Shown piece by piece: positions 22,990 through 35,500 of a DNA stretch of 64,000 nucleotides. Numbering within the stretch: the stretch's first letter is position 1; every line of letters starts with the position of its first letter. Source of the stretch: Hypericum androsaemum (taxonomy: Eukaryota; Streptophyta; Magnoliopsida; Malpighiales; Hypericaceae); the NCBI GenBank assembly GCA_963995505.1, contig OZ023186.1:14763570-14827569 (forward strand). The letters run 5' to 3'. The notes beneath the pieces were generated by a model. That model was not told the origin of the DNA. It was given only the letters and a program-made list of their open reading frames with translations, and did no database searches. Made by a program: the position numbers and the translations under genes.

Positions 22990-23289
22990 GGTTTTGGATT
23001 GAGTAGGGACTACTAAAAAGTTGTCCCTACGGAGGGGACTCATTCAGAGCCATTGGATCTATTTTTTTAATTAAAAAATTTGATCTGATGGTCAATATCA
23101 CACGAAGGGTATTTTTGACCATATATCCCCAAAAGTGCCAACTAAGATTCCACCCACATTTATTCTGCCGCCCATATTAATTCTGCCGCCCACATTAATT
23201 CCACATTAATTTCACTTTTTGACCATATATTCTCTTCCTCTTCCCCTCTCTTTCCTAGTCACTTTCTTTTCCTCTCTCTCTCTCTCTCT

Positions 23290-23590
23290 CATCCCATTTC
23301 CCTCGTCGGAGAAAAAGAAGAGACCGGGAGAAGAAGCTTCGCCGCCGGAGTGAGGAGGAGGTAGCTCGCTAGAGGAGGGAGTGGCCGCGCGCTGCTCTCA
23401 TCCTGTGCCCCGTCGGAGCTGGTGGCTCAGCTCAACTCCACCCCGCTGATCCGGCTACTATCCACCTCTTCCCCGTCGTTGTCCCAGCCGACTGGGGAGA
23501 TCCTGAACAAGGAGGAAGCCGGAGGAGGAGGAAGCCAGAGGAGGAGACGATCCAGGAGAGGAAGGAGAAGAGGCTGGGGGCGATGAGGAT
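23290..23590. other. GC-rich segment inside the MULE, possible captured gene fragment
   Basis: Inside an AT-rich transposon this stretch is distinctly GC- and purine-rich. It follows a CT microsatellite (23272-23290) and looks like a plant 5' UTR and first exon. On the plus strand one frame reads LLSSCAPSELVAQLNSTPLI, then RLLSTSSPSLSQPTGEILNK, before turning into Glu/Arg-rich repeat. MULEs that carry such host fragments are called Pack-MULEs. I do not recognise the donor gene and the segment could be non-coding. Confidence 0.45.
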
Positions 23591-23682
23591 CTATTGATTT
23601 CTGGGTTTTTTTTGTCTTTTTTTAGTGGATCTATTGATTTCTGAGTTTGGTTTCATATTGATCGATCTCGGTTGTTTTTTGT

Positions 23683-24410
23683 ATGTTTGGATATTGGTTT
23701 TCGTATGTTGGAATATTGGTTTTCGTATGTATTGGTATTGGTTTTCATATGTTGGGATATTGGTTTTCGTATGTTGGGATATTAGTTTTCGGATGTATTG
23801 GTATTTGTTTTCGTATGTTTGGATATTGGTTTTCGTATTTGGGATATTGGTTTTCGGATGTATTGGTATTGGTTTTCGTATGTTTGGATATTGGTTTTCG
23901 TATGTTGGAATATTGGTTTTCGTATGTTGGAATATTGGTTTTCGTATGTTTGGATATTGGTTTTCGTATGTTGGAATATTTGTTTTCGTATGTTGGAATA
24001 TTGGTTTTCGTATGTTGGGGTATTGGTTTTCATATGTTGGGATATTGGTTTTCGGATGTATTGGTATTGGTTTTCGGATGTATTGATATTGATTTTCGTA
24101 TGTAGTGATATTGGTTTGCATGTGTAGCGATTGTAGTTTTCATATGTAACGATACTAGTTTGCATGTGTAATGATATTGGTTTTTGTATGTTGGAATATT
24201 GGTTTTCGTACGTTGGGATATTGATTTTCAGATGTTGGGATATTAGTTTTCGGATGTATTGGTATTGGTTTTCGTGTGTAGCGATAGTAGTTTTCGTATG
24301 TTACGATACTGGTTTGCATGTGCATTGATATTGGTTTTCAAATGTTGGAATATTAGTTTTCGTATATAGTAATATTGATTTGCATGTGTAGCGATATTGA
24401 TTTTCATATG
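23683..24410. repeat. minisatellite of about 21-25 bp units inside the MULE
   Basis: The phrase TTGGTTTTCGTATGTTGGAA and close variants (ATGTTTGG, ATGTATTGG, GGATGTATTGG) are repeated head to tail, tightest between 23690 and 24090 and fading by 24410. Because TAG/TGA/TAA are rare in the unit, several frames on both strands are open for over 100 codons. These are low-complexity translations, not genes. Confidence 0.9.
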
Positions 24411-24416
24411 TAGTGT

Positions 24417-24776
24417 AAAATGCGTACCGGGTTTTGACCAAAAAATAGTTACCTTGTGAACCGAACTAAATTCGGTCAGACACCAAAAATCTAACCAACC
24501 CGGGGCGGTTCACCCCAATTTTTTAAATAAAAAGCACATATGCGGTTTGACCCGGTCTAATATTCCTATTGGTTATATTCTAATATTTTTGATGAAAAAT
24601 GTAATTTTTTTTAGGTATGTATGCGATTTCAAAAATGTACAATTATACCTAGATTATATATAAATATATTTATTTTTTAAATTAAAAAATCCGGCTCGAC
24701 CAGTAGTCCATCCGGTCGGACCGGTTGACCCATAGTACGACCCAAAATTTGAGTCGACTCCGGGTCGTATTTTGAA
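24417..24776. mobile_element. possible MITE nested in the MULE
   Basis: The left side begins AAAATGCGTACCGGGTTTTG. The right side read on the other strand begins AAAATACGACCCGGAGTCGA. These form an imperfect inverted repeat of about 22 bp around an AT-rich core of about 320 bp with further CCGG-containing inverted motifs (ACCGGTTGACCC, GGGTCGTA). I see no convincing target duplication and the family is not recognised. Confidence 0.3.
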
Positions 24777-24999
24777 AACTATTGATTTTGTTGAGTGGAT
24801 AATTTTGAATTTTGAAAGAAAGAGAGATGTGAAGAGTCAATTAATAGTAGGTTTTTGGGTTTAGGAAAAGTAATTAATTATTCCTCTCTTTTGGTTTTGT
24901 AATGTTCCAATATTACCCCTGAATATAAATTTATTGTATTTCACTCTCTTTAGTCCATATGGGTAGGGACAACCCATTGTCCCTACTGAATCCATGCCC

Positions 25000-25008
25000 T
25001 CCTAGTAC
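25000..25008. repeat. right copy of MULE target-site duplication
   Basis: TCCTAGTAC directly follows the element end ...TCCATGCCC and continues into normal 5S sequence (TACTCTCGCC). Confidence 0.93.
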
Positions 25009-25321
25009 TACTCTCGCCCAAGCGCGTTTAACTTCGGAGTTCTAATGGGATCCGTTGCATTAGCGCTGGTATGATCGCACCCGTCAGTCTTCGCACAAAC
25101 TATTTACTTAACTAGTTGCCATGCCTCGTTGACAAGCTCCTTCTCGACTTTCGACGGCCATAACTTTTCATCCGGGAATCCGATAGGGACAATCTTTTTT
25201 TTCATTTCATATAACTTTTCGAGATCTATCATTCTGTATGTTCAAAAATAACATCGAGCCGAAAATACGGTAAAAAATAATGACTCTTTGCTCGTACCAG
25301 CGGAAAAAAATCGAAAAAGAG

Positions 25322-28300
25322 AGGTGCAACACGAGGACTTCCAAGGAGGTCACCCATCCTAGTACTACTCTCGCCCAAGCGCGTTTAACTTCAAAGTTCT
25401 GATGGGATCCGCTGCATTAGCGATGGTTTGATCGCACCCGTCAGTCTTCGCACAAACTATTTACTTAACTAGTTGCCATGCCTCGTTGACAAGCTCCTTC
25501 TCGACTTTCGACGGCCATAACTTTTCATCCGGGAATCCGATCGGGACAATCTTTTTTTTTCATTTCATATAACTTTTTGTGATCTATCATTCCGTTCGTT
25601 CAAAAATAACATCGAGCCAAAAATACGAAAAAAAAATGACTCTTTGCTCTTAGCAGTGGAAAAAAATCGAAAAAGAGGGGTGCAACACGAGGACTTCCCA
25701 GGAGGTCAACCATCCTAGAACTACTCTCGCCCAAGCGCGTTTAACTTCGGAGTTCTGATGGGATCCGGTGCATTAGTGTTGGTATGATCGCACCCGTCAG
25801 TCTTCGCACAAACTATTTACTTAACTAGTTGCCATGCCTCGTTGACAAGCTCCTTCTCGACTTTCGACGGCCATAACTTTTCATCCGGGAATCCGATAGG
25901 GACAATCTTTTTTTTCATTTCATATAACTTTTCGAGATCTATCATTCCGTATGTTCAAAAATAACATCGAGCCGAAAATACGGTAAAAAATAATGACTCT
26001 TTGCTCGTACCAGTGGAAAAAAATCGAAAAAGAGAGGTGCAACACGAGGACTTACCAGGAGGTCACCCATCCTAGTACTACTCTCGCCCAAGTGCGTTTA
26101 ACTTCAAAGTTCTGATGGGATCCGCTGCATTAGCGATGGTTTGATCGCACCCGTCAGTCTTCGCACAAACTATTTACTTAACTAGTTGCCATGCCTCGTT
26201 GACAAGCTCCTTCTCGACTTTCGACGGCCATAACTTTTCATCCGGGAATCCGATAGGGACAATCTTTTTTTTCATTTCATATAACTTTTCGAGATCTATC
26301 ATTCCGTATGTTCAAAAATAACATCGAGCCGAAAATACGGTAAAAAATAATGACTCTTTGCTCGTACCAGTGGAAAAAAATCGAAAAAGAGAGGTGCAAC
26401 ACGAGGACTTACCAGGAGGTCACCCATCCTAGTACTACTCTCGCCCAAGTGCGTTTAACTTCAAAGTTCTGATGGGATCCGCTGCATTAGCGATGGTTTG
26501 ATCGCACCCGTCAGTCTTCGCACAAACTATTTACTTAACTAGTTGCCATGCCTCGTTGACAAGCTCCTTCTCGACTTTCGACGGCCATAACTTTTCATCC
26601 GGGAATCCGATCGGGACAATTTGTTTTTTCATTTCATATTACTTTTCGTGATCTATCATTCCATTCGTTCAAAAATAATATCGAGCCGAAAATACGGAAA
26701 AAAATAATGACTCTTTGCTCGTAGCAGTGGAAAAAAATCGAAAAAGAGGGGTGCAACACGGGGACTTCCCAGGAGGTCACCCATCCTAGTACTACTCTCG
26801 CCCAAGCGCGTTTAACTTCGGAGTTCTGATGGGATACGGTGCATTAGCGCTTGTATGATCGCACCCGTCAGTCTTCGCACAAACTATTTACTTAACTAGT
26901 TGCCATGCCTCGTTGACAAGCTCCTTCTCGACTTTCGACGGCCATAACTTTTCATCCGGGAATCCGATAGGGACAATCTTTTTTTTCAATTCATATAACT
27001 TTTCGAGATCTATCATTCCGTATGTTCAAAAATAACATCGAGCCGAAAATACGGTAAAAAATAATGTCTCTTTGCTCGTACCAGTGGAAAAAAATCGAAA
27101 AAGAGAGGTGCAACATGAGGACTTCCCAGGAGCTCACCTATCCTAGTACTACTCTCGTCCAAGCGCGTTTAACTTCGGAGTTTTGATGGGATCCGGTGCA
27201 TTAGCGCTGGTATGATCGCACCCGTCAATCTTCGCACAAACTATTTACTTAACTAGTTGACATGCCTCGTTGACAAGCTCCTTCTCGACTTTCGACGGCC
27301 ATAACTTTTCATCCGGGAATCCGATCGGGACAATCTTTTTTTTTCATTTCATATAACTTTTTGTGATCTATCATTCCGTTCATTCAAAAATAACATCGAG
27401 CCAAAAATACGGAAAAAAATAATGACTCTTTGCTCATAGCAGTGGAAAAAAATCGAAAAAGAGGGGTGCAACACGAGGACTTCCCAGGAGGTCAACCATC
27501 CTAGTACTACTCTCGCCCAAGCGCGTTTAACTTCGGAGTTCTGATGGGATCCGGTGCATTAGTGCTGGTATGATCGCACCCGTCAGTCTTCGCACAAACT
27601 ATTTACTTAACTAGTTGCCATGCCTCGTTGACAAGCTCCTTCTCGACTTTCGACGGCCATAACTTTTCATCCGGGAATCCGATAGGGACAATCTTTTTTT
27701 TCATTTCATATAACTTTTCGAGATCTATCATTCTGTATGTTCAAAAATAACATCGAGCCGAAAATACGGTAAAAAATAATGACTCTTTGCTCGTACCAGT
27801 GGAAAAAAATTGAAAAAGAGAGGTGCAACACGAGAACTTCCCAGGAGGTCACCCATCCTAGTACTACTCTCGCCCAAGCACGTTTAACTTCAAAGTTCTG
27901 ATGGGATCCGCTGCATTAGCGAGGGTTTGATCGCACCCTTCAGTCTTCGCACAAACTATTTACTTAACTAGTTGCCATGCCTCGTTGACAAGCTCCTTCT
28001 CGACTTTCGACGGCCATAACTTTTCATCCGGGAATCCGATCGGGACAATCTTTTTTTTCATTTCATATAAATTTTCGTGATCTATCATTCCATTCGTTCA
28101 AAAATAATATCGAGCCGAAAATACGGAAAAAAATAATGACTCTTTGCTCGTAGAAGTGAATAAAAATCGAAAAAGAGGGGTGCAACACGGGGACTTCCCA
28201 GGAGGTCAACCATCCTAGTACTACTCTCGCCCAAGCGCGTTTAACTTCGGAGTTCTGATGGGATCCGGTGCATTAGTGCTGGTATGATCGCACCCGTCAG

Positions 28301-29010
28301 TCTTGGCACAAACTATTTACTTAACTAGTTGCCATGCCTCGTTGACAAGCTCCTTCTCGACTTTCGACGGCCATAACTTTTCATCCGGGAATCCGATCGG
28401 GACAATCTTTTTTTTCATTTCATATAACTTTTCGTGATCTATCATTCCATTCGTTCAAAAATAATATCGAGCCGAAAATACGGAAAAAAATAATGACTCT
28501 TTGCTCGTAGCAGTGGAAAAAAATTGAAAAAGAGGGGTGCAACACGGGGACTTCCCAGGAGGTCACCCATCCTAGTACTACTCTCGCCCAAGCACGTTTA
28601 ACTTCAAAGTTCTGATGGGATCCGCTGCATTAGCGAGGGTTTGATCGCACCCTTCAGTCTTCGCACAAACTATTTACTTAACTAGTTGCCATGCCTCGTT
28701 GACAAGCTCCTTCTCGACTTTCGACGGCCATAACTTTTCATCCGGGAATCCGATCGGGACAATCTTTTTTTTTCATTTCATATAACTTTTTGTGATCTAT
28801 CATTCCGTTCATTCAAAAATAACATCGAGCCAAAAATACGGAAAAAAATAATGACTCTTTGCTCAAAGCAGTGGAAAAAAATAGAAAAAGAGGGGTGCAA
28901 CACGAGGACTTCCCAGGAGGTCAACCATCCTAGTACTACTCTCGCCCAAGCGCGTTTAACTTCGGAGTTCTGATGGGATCCGGTGCATTAGTGCTGGTAT
29001 GATCGCACCC
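25322..29010 (-). rRNA. 5S rRNA genes, sub-block of 11 after the transposon
   Basis: Positions: 25322-25439, 25678-25795, 26035-26152, 26392-26509, 26749-26866, 27106-27223, 27464-27581, 27821-27938, 28178-28295, 28535-28652, 28893-29010. The spacer type is the same as on the left side of the MULE, so the element inserted into an already homogenised region. Several genes (25322, 26035, 26392, 27821, 28535) share the A-box-side change CTTCAAAGTTC and GCTGCATTAGCG, marking them as a related subset spread by exchange. Confidence 0.93.
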
Positions 29011-29249
29011 GTCAGTCTTCGCACAAACTATTTACTTAACTAGTTGCCATGCCTCGTTGACAAGCTCCTTCTCGACTTTCGACGGCCATAACTTTTTATC
29101 CGGGAATCCGATCGGGACAATCTTTTTTTTCATTTCATATAACTTTTCGTGATCTATCATTCCGTTCATTCAAAAATTAAATCGAGCCAAAAATACGGAA
29201 AAAAATAATGACTCTTTGCTCGTAGCAGTGGAAAAAAATCGAAAAAGAG

Positions 29250-32200
29250 GGGTGCACACGAGGACTTCCGATGGCCATAACTTTTCATCCGGGAATCCGA
29301 TCGGGACAATCTTTTTTTTCATTTCATATAACTTTTCGTGATCTATCATTCCATTCTTTCAAAAATAATATCGAGCCGAAAATACGGAAAAAAATAATGA
29401 CTCTTTGCTCGTAGCAGTGGAAAAAAATCGAAAAAGAGGGGTGCAACACGAGGACTTCCCAGGAGGTCACCCATCCTAGTACTACTCTCGCCCAAGCACG
29501 TTTAACTTTGGAATTCTGATGGGATCCGGTGCATTAGCGCTGGTATGATCGCACCCGTCAGTCTTCGCACAAACTATTTACTTAACTAGTTGCCATGCCT
29601 CGTTGACAAGCTCCTTCTCGACTTTCGACGGCCATAACTTTTCATCCGGGAATCCGATAGGGACAATATTTTTTTTCATTTCATATAACTTTTCGAGATC
29701 TATCATTCCGTATGTTCAAAAATAACATCGAGCCGAAAATACGGTAAAAAATAATGACTCTTTGCTCGTAGCAGTGGAAAAAAATCGAAAAAGAGGGGTG
29801 CACACGAGGACTTCCGATGGCCATAACTTTTCATCCGGGAATCCGATCGGGACAATCTTTTTTTTCATTTCATATAACTTTTCGTGATCTATCATTCCAT
29901 TCTTTCAAAAATAATATCGAGCCGAAAATACGGAAAAAAATAATGACTCTTTGCTCGTAGCAGTGGAAAAAAATCGAAAAAGAGGGGTGCAACACGAGGA
30001 CTTCCCAGGAGGTCACCCATCCTAGTACTACTCTCGCCCAAGCACGTTTAACTTTGGAATTCTGATGGGATCCGGTGCATTAGCGCTGGTATGATCGCAC
30101 CCGTCAGTCTTCGCACAAACTATTTACTTAACTAGTTGCCATGCCTCGTTGACAAGCTCCTTCTCGACTTTCGACGGCCATAACTTTTCATCCGGGAATC
30201 CGATAGGGACAATCTTTTTTTTCATTTCATATAACTTTTCGAGATCTATCATTCCGTATGTTCAAAAATAACATCGAGCCGAAAATACGGTAAAAAATAA
30301 TGACTCTTTGCTTGTACCAGTGGAAAAAAATCGAAAAAGAGAGGTGCAACATGAGGACTTCCTAGGAGCTCACCTATCCTAGTACTACTCTCGCCCAAGC
30401 GCGTTTAACTTCAGAGTTCTGATGGGATCTGGTGCATTAGCGCTGGTATGATCGCACCCGTCAATCTTCGCACAAACTATTTACTTAACTAGTTGCCATG
30501 ACTCGTTGACAAGCTCCTTCTCGACTTTCGACGGCCATAACTTTTCATCCGGGAATCCGATCGGGACAATCTTTTTTTTCATTTCATATAACTTTTCGTG
30601 ATCTATCATTCCATTCGTTCAAAAATAATATCGAGCCGAAAATACGGAAAAAAATAATGACTCTTTGCTCGTAGCAGTGGAAAAAAATTGAAAAAGAAGG
30701 TTGCAACACGGGGACTTCCCAGGAGGTCACCCATCCTAGTACTACTCTCGCCCAAGCGCGTTTAACTTCGGAGTTCTGATGGGATTCGGTGCATTAGCAC
30801 TTGTATGATCGCCCCCGTCAGTCTTCGCACAAACTATTTACTTAACTAGTTGCCATGCCTCGTTGACAAGCTCCTTCTCGACTTTCGACGGCCATAACTT
30901 TTCATCCGGGAATCCGATCGGGACAATCTTTTTTTTCATTTCATATAACTTTTCGTGATCTATCATTCCGTTCATTCAAAAATTAAATCGAGGCAAAAGT
31001 ACAGAAAAAAATAATGACTCTTTGCTCGTAGCAGTGGAAAAAAATCGAAAAAGAGGGGTGCAACACGAGGACTTCCGATGGCCATAACTTTTCATCCGGG
31101 AATCCGATCGGGACAATCTTTTTTTTCATTTCATATAACTTTTCGTGATCTATCATTCCATTCTTTCAAAAATAATATCGAGCTGAAAATACGGAAAAAA
31201 ATAATGACTCTTTGCTCGTAGCAGTGGAAAAAAATCGAAATAGAGGGGTGCAACACGAGGACTTCCCAGGAGGTCACCCATCCTAGTACTACTCTCGCCC
31301 AAGCGCGTTTAACTTTGGAGTTCTGATGGGATCCGGTGCATTAGCCCTGGTATGATCGCACCCATCAGTCTTCGCACAAACTATTTACTTAACTAGTTGC
31401 CATGCCTCGTTGACAAGCTCCTTCTCGACTTTCAACGGCCATAACTTTTCATCCGGAAATCCGATAGGGACAATCTTTTTTTTCATTTCATATAACTTTT
31501 CGAGATCTATCATTCCGTTTGTTCAAAAATAACATCGAGCCAAAATACGGTAAAAAATAATGACTCTTTGCTCGTACCAGTGGAAAAAAATCGAAAAAGA
31601 GAGGTGCAACATGAGGACTTCCCAGGAGCTCACCTATCCTAGTACTACTCTCGCCCAAGCGCGTTTAACTTCGGAGTTCTGATGGGATCTGGTGCATTAG
31701 CGGTGGTTTGATCGCACCCGTCAGTCTTCGCACAAACTATTTACTTAACTAGTTGCCATGCCTCGTTGACAAGCTCCTTCTCGACTTTCGACAGCCATAA
31801 CTTTTCATCCGGGACTCCGATCGGGACAATCTTTTTTTTCATTTCATATTTCTTTTCGTGATCTATCCTTCCGTTCGTTCAAAAATAACATCGAGCCGAA
31901 AATACGGAAAAAAATAATGACTCTTTGCTCGTAGCGGTGGAAAAAAAATCGAAAAAGAGGGGTGCAACACGAGGACTTCCGATGGCCATAACTTTTCATC
32001 CGGGAATTCGATCGGGACAATCTTTTTTTTCATTTCATATAACTTTTCGAGATCTATCATTCCATTCGTTCAAAAATAACATCGAGCCGAAAATACGGAA
32101 AAAAATAATGACTCTTTGCTCGTAGCGGTGGAAAAAAAATTGAAAAAGAGGGGTGCAACACGAGGACTTCCCAGGAGGTCACCCATCCTAGTACTACTCT

Positions 32201-32268
32201 CGCCCAAGCGCATTTAACTTCGGAGTTCTGATGGGATCCGGTGCATTAGCGCTGGTATGATCGCCCCT
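29250..32268 (-). rRNA. 5S rRNA genes, sub-block of 7 full copies with 4 remnant units
   Basis: Full-length genes: 29439-29556, 29985-30102, 30342-30459, 30699-30816, 31246-31363, 31602-31719, 32151-32268. Remnants of only about 21 bp of the 3' end remain at 29250-29270, 29796-29816, 31056-31077 and 31960-31980. In each the gene jumps from CACGAGGACTTCC straight to the mid-spacer GATGGCCATAAC, leaving dwarf units of about 190 bp. The repeated identical junction shows that one deletion event was multiplied by array exchange. Confidence 0.92.
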
Positions 32269-32507
32269 ATCAGTCTTCGCACAAACTATTTACTTAACTA
32301 GTTACCATGCCTCGTTGACAAGCTCCTTCTCGACTTTCGACGGCCATAACTTTTCATCCGGGACTCCGATCGGGACAATCTTTTTTTTCATTTCATATAA
32401 CTTTTCGTGATCTATCCTTCCGTTCGTTCAAAAATAACATCGAGCCGAAAATACGGAAAAAAATAATGACTCTTTGCTCGTACCAGTGGAAAAAAATCGA
32501 AAAAGAG

Positions 32508-35500
32508 AGGTGCAACACGAGGACTTCCCAGGAGGTCACCCATCCTAGTACTACTCTCGCCCAAGAGCATTTAAATTCGGAGTTCTGATGGGATCCGGTG
32601 CATTAGTGCTAGTATGATCGCACCCGTCAATCTTCGCACAAACTATTTACTTAACTAGTTGCCATGCCTCGTTGACAAGCTCCTTCTCGACTTTCGACGG
32701 CCATAACTTTTCATCCGGGAATCCGATAGGGACAATCTTTTTTTTCATTTCATATAACTTTTCGAGATCTATCATTCCGTATGTTCAAAAATAACATCGA
32801 GCCGAAAATACGGTAAAACATAATGACTCTTTGCTCGTACCAGTGGAAAAAAATCGAAAAAGAGGGGTGCAACACGAGGACTTCCCAGGAGGTCACCCAT
32901 CCTAGTACTACTCTCGCCCAAGCGCGTTTAACTTTGGAATTCGGATGGGATCCGGTGCATTAGCGCTGGTATGATCGCACCCGTCAGTCTTCGCACAAAC
33001 TATTTACTTAACTAGTTGCCATGCCTCGTTGACAAGCTCCTTCTCGACTTTCGACGGCCATAACTTTTCATCCGGGAATCCGATTGGGACAATCTTTTTT
33101 TTCATTTCATATAACTTTTCGTGATCTATCATTCCGTTCTTTCAAAAATAACATCGAGCCGAAAATACGGAAAAAAATAATGACTCTTTGCTCGTAGCAG
33201 TGGAAAAAAATCGAAAAAGAGGGGCGCAACACGAGGACTTCCCAGGAGGTCAACCATCCTAGTACTACTCTCGCCCAAGCGCGTTTAACGTCGGAGTTCT
33301 GATGGGATCCGGTGCATTAGTGCTGGTATGATCGCACCCGTCAGTCTTCACACAAACTATTTACTTAACTAGTTGCCATTCCTCGTTGACAAGCTCCTTC
33401 TCGACTTTCGACAGCCATAACTTTTCATCCGGGAATCCGATAGGGACAATCTTTTTTTTCATTTCATATAACTTTTTGAGATCTATCATTCCGTATGTTC
33501 AAAAATAATATCGAGCCGAAAATACGGTAAAAAATAATGACTCTTTGCTCGTACCAGTGGAAAAAAATCGAAAAAGAGAGGTGCAACACGAGGACTTCCC
33601 AGGAGGTCACCTATCCTAGTACTACTCTCGCCCAAGAGCATTTAACTTCGGAGTTCTGATGGGATCCGGTGCATTAGCGCTGGTATGATCGCACCCGTCA
33701 GTCTTCGCACAAACTATTTACTTAACTAGTTACCATGCCTCGTTGACAAGCTCCTTCTCGACTTTCGACGGCCATAACTTTTCATCCGGGAATCCGATCG
33801 GGATAATCTTTTTTTTCATTTCATATAACTTTTCGTGATCTATCATTCCGTTCATTCAAAAATAACATCGAGCCGAAAATACAGAAAAAAATAATGACTC
33901 TTTGCTCGTAGCAGTGGAAAAAAATTGAAAAAGAGGGGTGCAACACGAGGACTTCCCAGGAGGTCAACCATCCTAGTACTACTCTCGCCCAAGCGCGTTT
34001 AACTTCGGAGTTCTGATGGGATCCGGTGCATTAGTGCTGGTATGATCGCACCCGTCAGTCTTCGCACAAACTATTTACTTAACTAGTTGCCATGCCTCGT
34101 TGACAAGCTCCTTATCGACTTTCGACGGCCACAACTTTTCATCCGGGAATCCGATAGGGACAATCTTTTTTTCATTTCATATAACTTTTCAAGATCTATC
34201 ATTCTGTATGTTCAAAAATAACATCGAGCCGAAAATACGGTAAAAAATAATGACTCTTTGCTCGTACCAGTGGAAAAAAATCGAAAAAGAGAGGTGCAAC
34301 ACGAGGACTTCCCAAGAGGTCACCCATCCTAGTACTACTCTCGCCCAAGCGCGTTTAACTTCGGAGTTCTGATGGGATCCGGTGCATTAGTGCTGGTATG
34401 ATCGCACCCGTCAGTCTTCGCACAAACTATTTACTTAACTAGTTCCCATGCCTCGTTGACAAGCTCCTTCTCGACTTTCGACGGCCATAACTTTTCATCC
34501 GGGAATCCGATCGGAACAATCTTTTTTTTCATTTCATATAACTTTTCGTGATCTATCATTCCGTTCATTCAAAAATAACATCGAGCCAAAAATACGGAAA
34601 AAAATAACGACTCTTTGCTCGTAGCAGTGGAAAAAAATCGAAAAAGAGGGGTGCAACACGAGGACTTCCCAGGAGGTCAACCATCCTAGTACTACTCTCG
34701 CCCAAGCGCGTTTAACTTCGGAGTTCTGATGGGATCCGGTGCATTAGTGCTGGTATGATCGCACCCGTCAGTCTTTGCACAAACTATTTACTTAACTAGT
34801 TGCCATGCCTCGTTGACAAGCTCCTTCTCGACTTTCGACGGCCATAACTTTTCATCCGCGAATCCGATAGGGAGAATCTTTTTTTTCATTTCATATAACT
34901 TTTCGAGATCTATCATTCCGTATGTTCAAAAATAACATCGAGCCGAAAATACGGCAAAAAATAATGACTCTTTGCTCGTACCAGTGGAAAAAAAGCAAAA
35001 AAGAGAGGTGCAACACGAGGACTTCCCAGGAGGTCACACATCCTAGTACTACTCTCGCCCAAGAGCGTTTAACTTCGGAGTTCTGATGGGATCTGGTGCA
35101 TTAGCGGTGGTTTGATCGCACCCGTCAGTCTTCGCACAAACTATTTACTTAACTAGTTGCCATGCCTCGTTGACAAGCTCCTTCTCGACTTTCGACGGCC
35201 ATAACTTTTCATCCGGGAATCCGATAGGGACAATGTTTTTTTTCATTTCATATAACTTTTCGAGATCTATCATTCCGTATGTTCAAAAATAACATCGAGC
35301 CGAAAATACGGTAAAAAATAATGACTCTTTGCTCGTAGCAGTGGAAAAAAATCGAAAAAGAGGGGTGCAACACGAGGACTTCCCAGGAGGTCAACCATCC
35401 TAGTACTACTCTCGCCCAAGCGCATTTAACTTCGGGGTTCTGATGGGATCCGGTGCATTAGCGCAGGTATGATCGCATCTTTCAGTCTTCGCACAAACTA

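Larger units (their letters stand above)
22990..24999. mobile_element. non-autonomous Mutator-like element (MULE), 2,010 bp, with 9-bp target duplication
   Basis: The 9-bp sequence TCCTAGTAC is present at 22981-22989 and again at 25000-25008; in an uninterrupted 5S unit it occurs once. A 9-bp duplication is the hallmark of Mutator-like transposition. The ends are inverted repeats: the first 21 bases from 22990 and the last 21 read backwards from 24999 agree at about 17 positions, with TGGATT and AGTAGGGAC shared. I see no transposase reading frame, so it depends on an enzyme made elsewhere. Inside are a GC-rich segment (about 23290-23590), a minisatellite (about 23683-24410) and a possible nested MITE (24417-24776). 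Orientation cannot be assigned. Confidence 0.9.
22946..25082 (-). pseudogene. 5S rRNA gene split by a MULE insertion
   Basis: The 3' part of the 5S gene is at 22946-22989 and the 5' part at 25009-25082; the bases between are the transposon plus one copy of its target duplication. The break lies at about nucleotides 75-83 of the RNA, between the intermediate element and the C-box of the internal promoter. Pol III would meet transposon sequence instead of the C-box, so the gene is inactive. Confidence 0.95.

Noticed and set aside
23591..24165. Several overlapping open frames of 109-176 codons on both strands
   Set aside because: They are translations of a roughly 22-bp minisatellite without stops (Asn/Pro/Lys/Tyr- or Phe/Val/Gly-rich). 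Presence in several frames at once shows low complexity, not coding.
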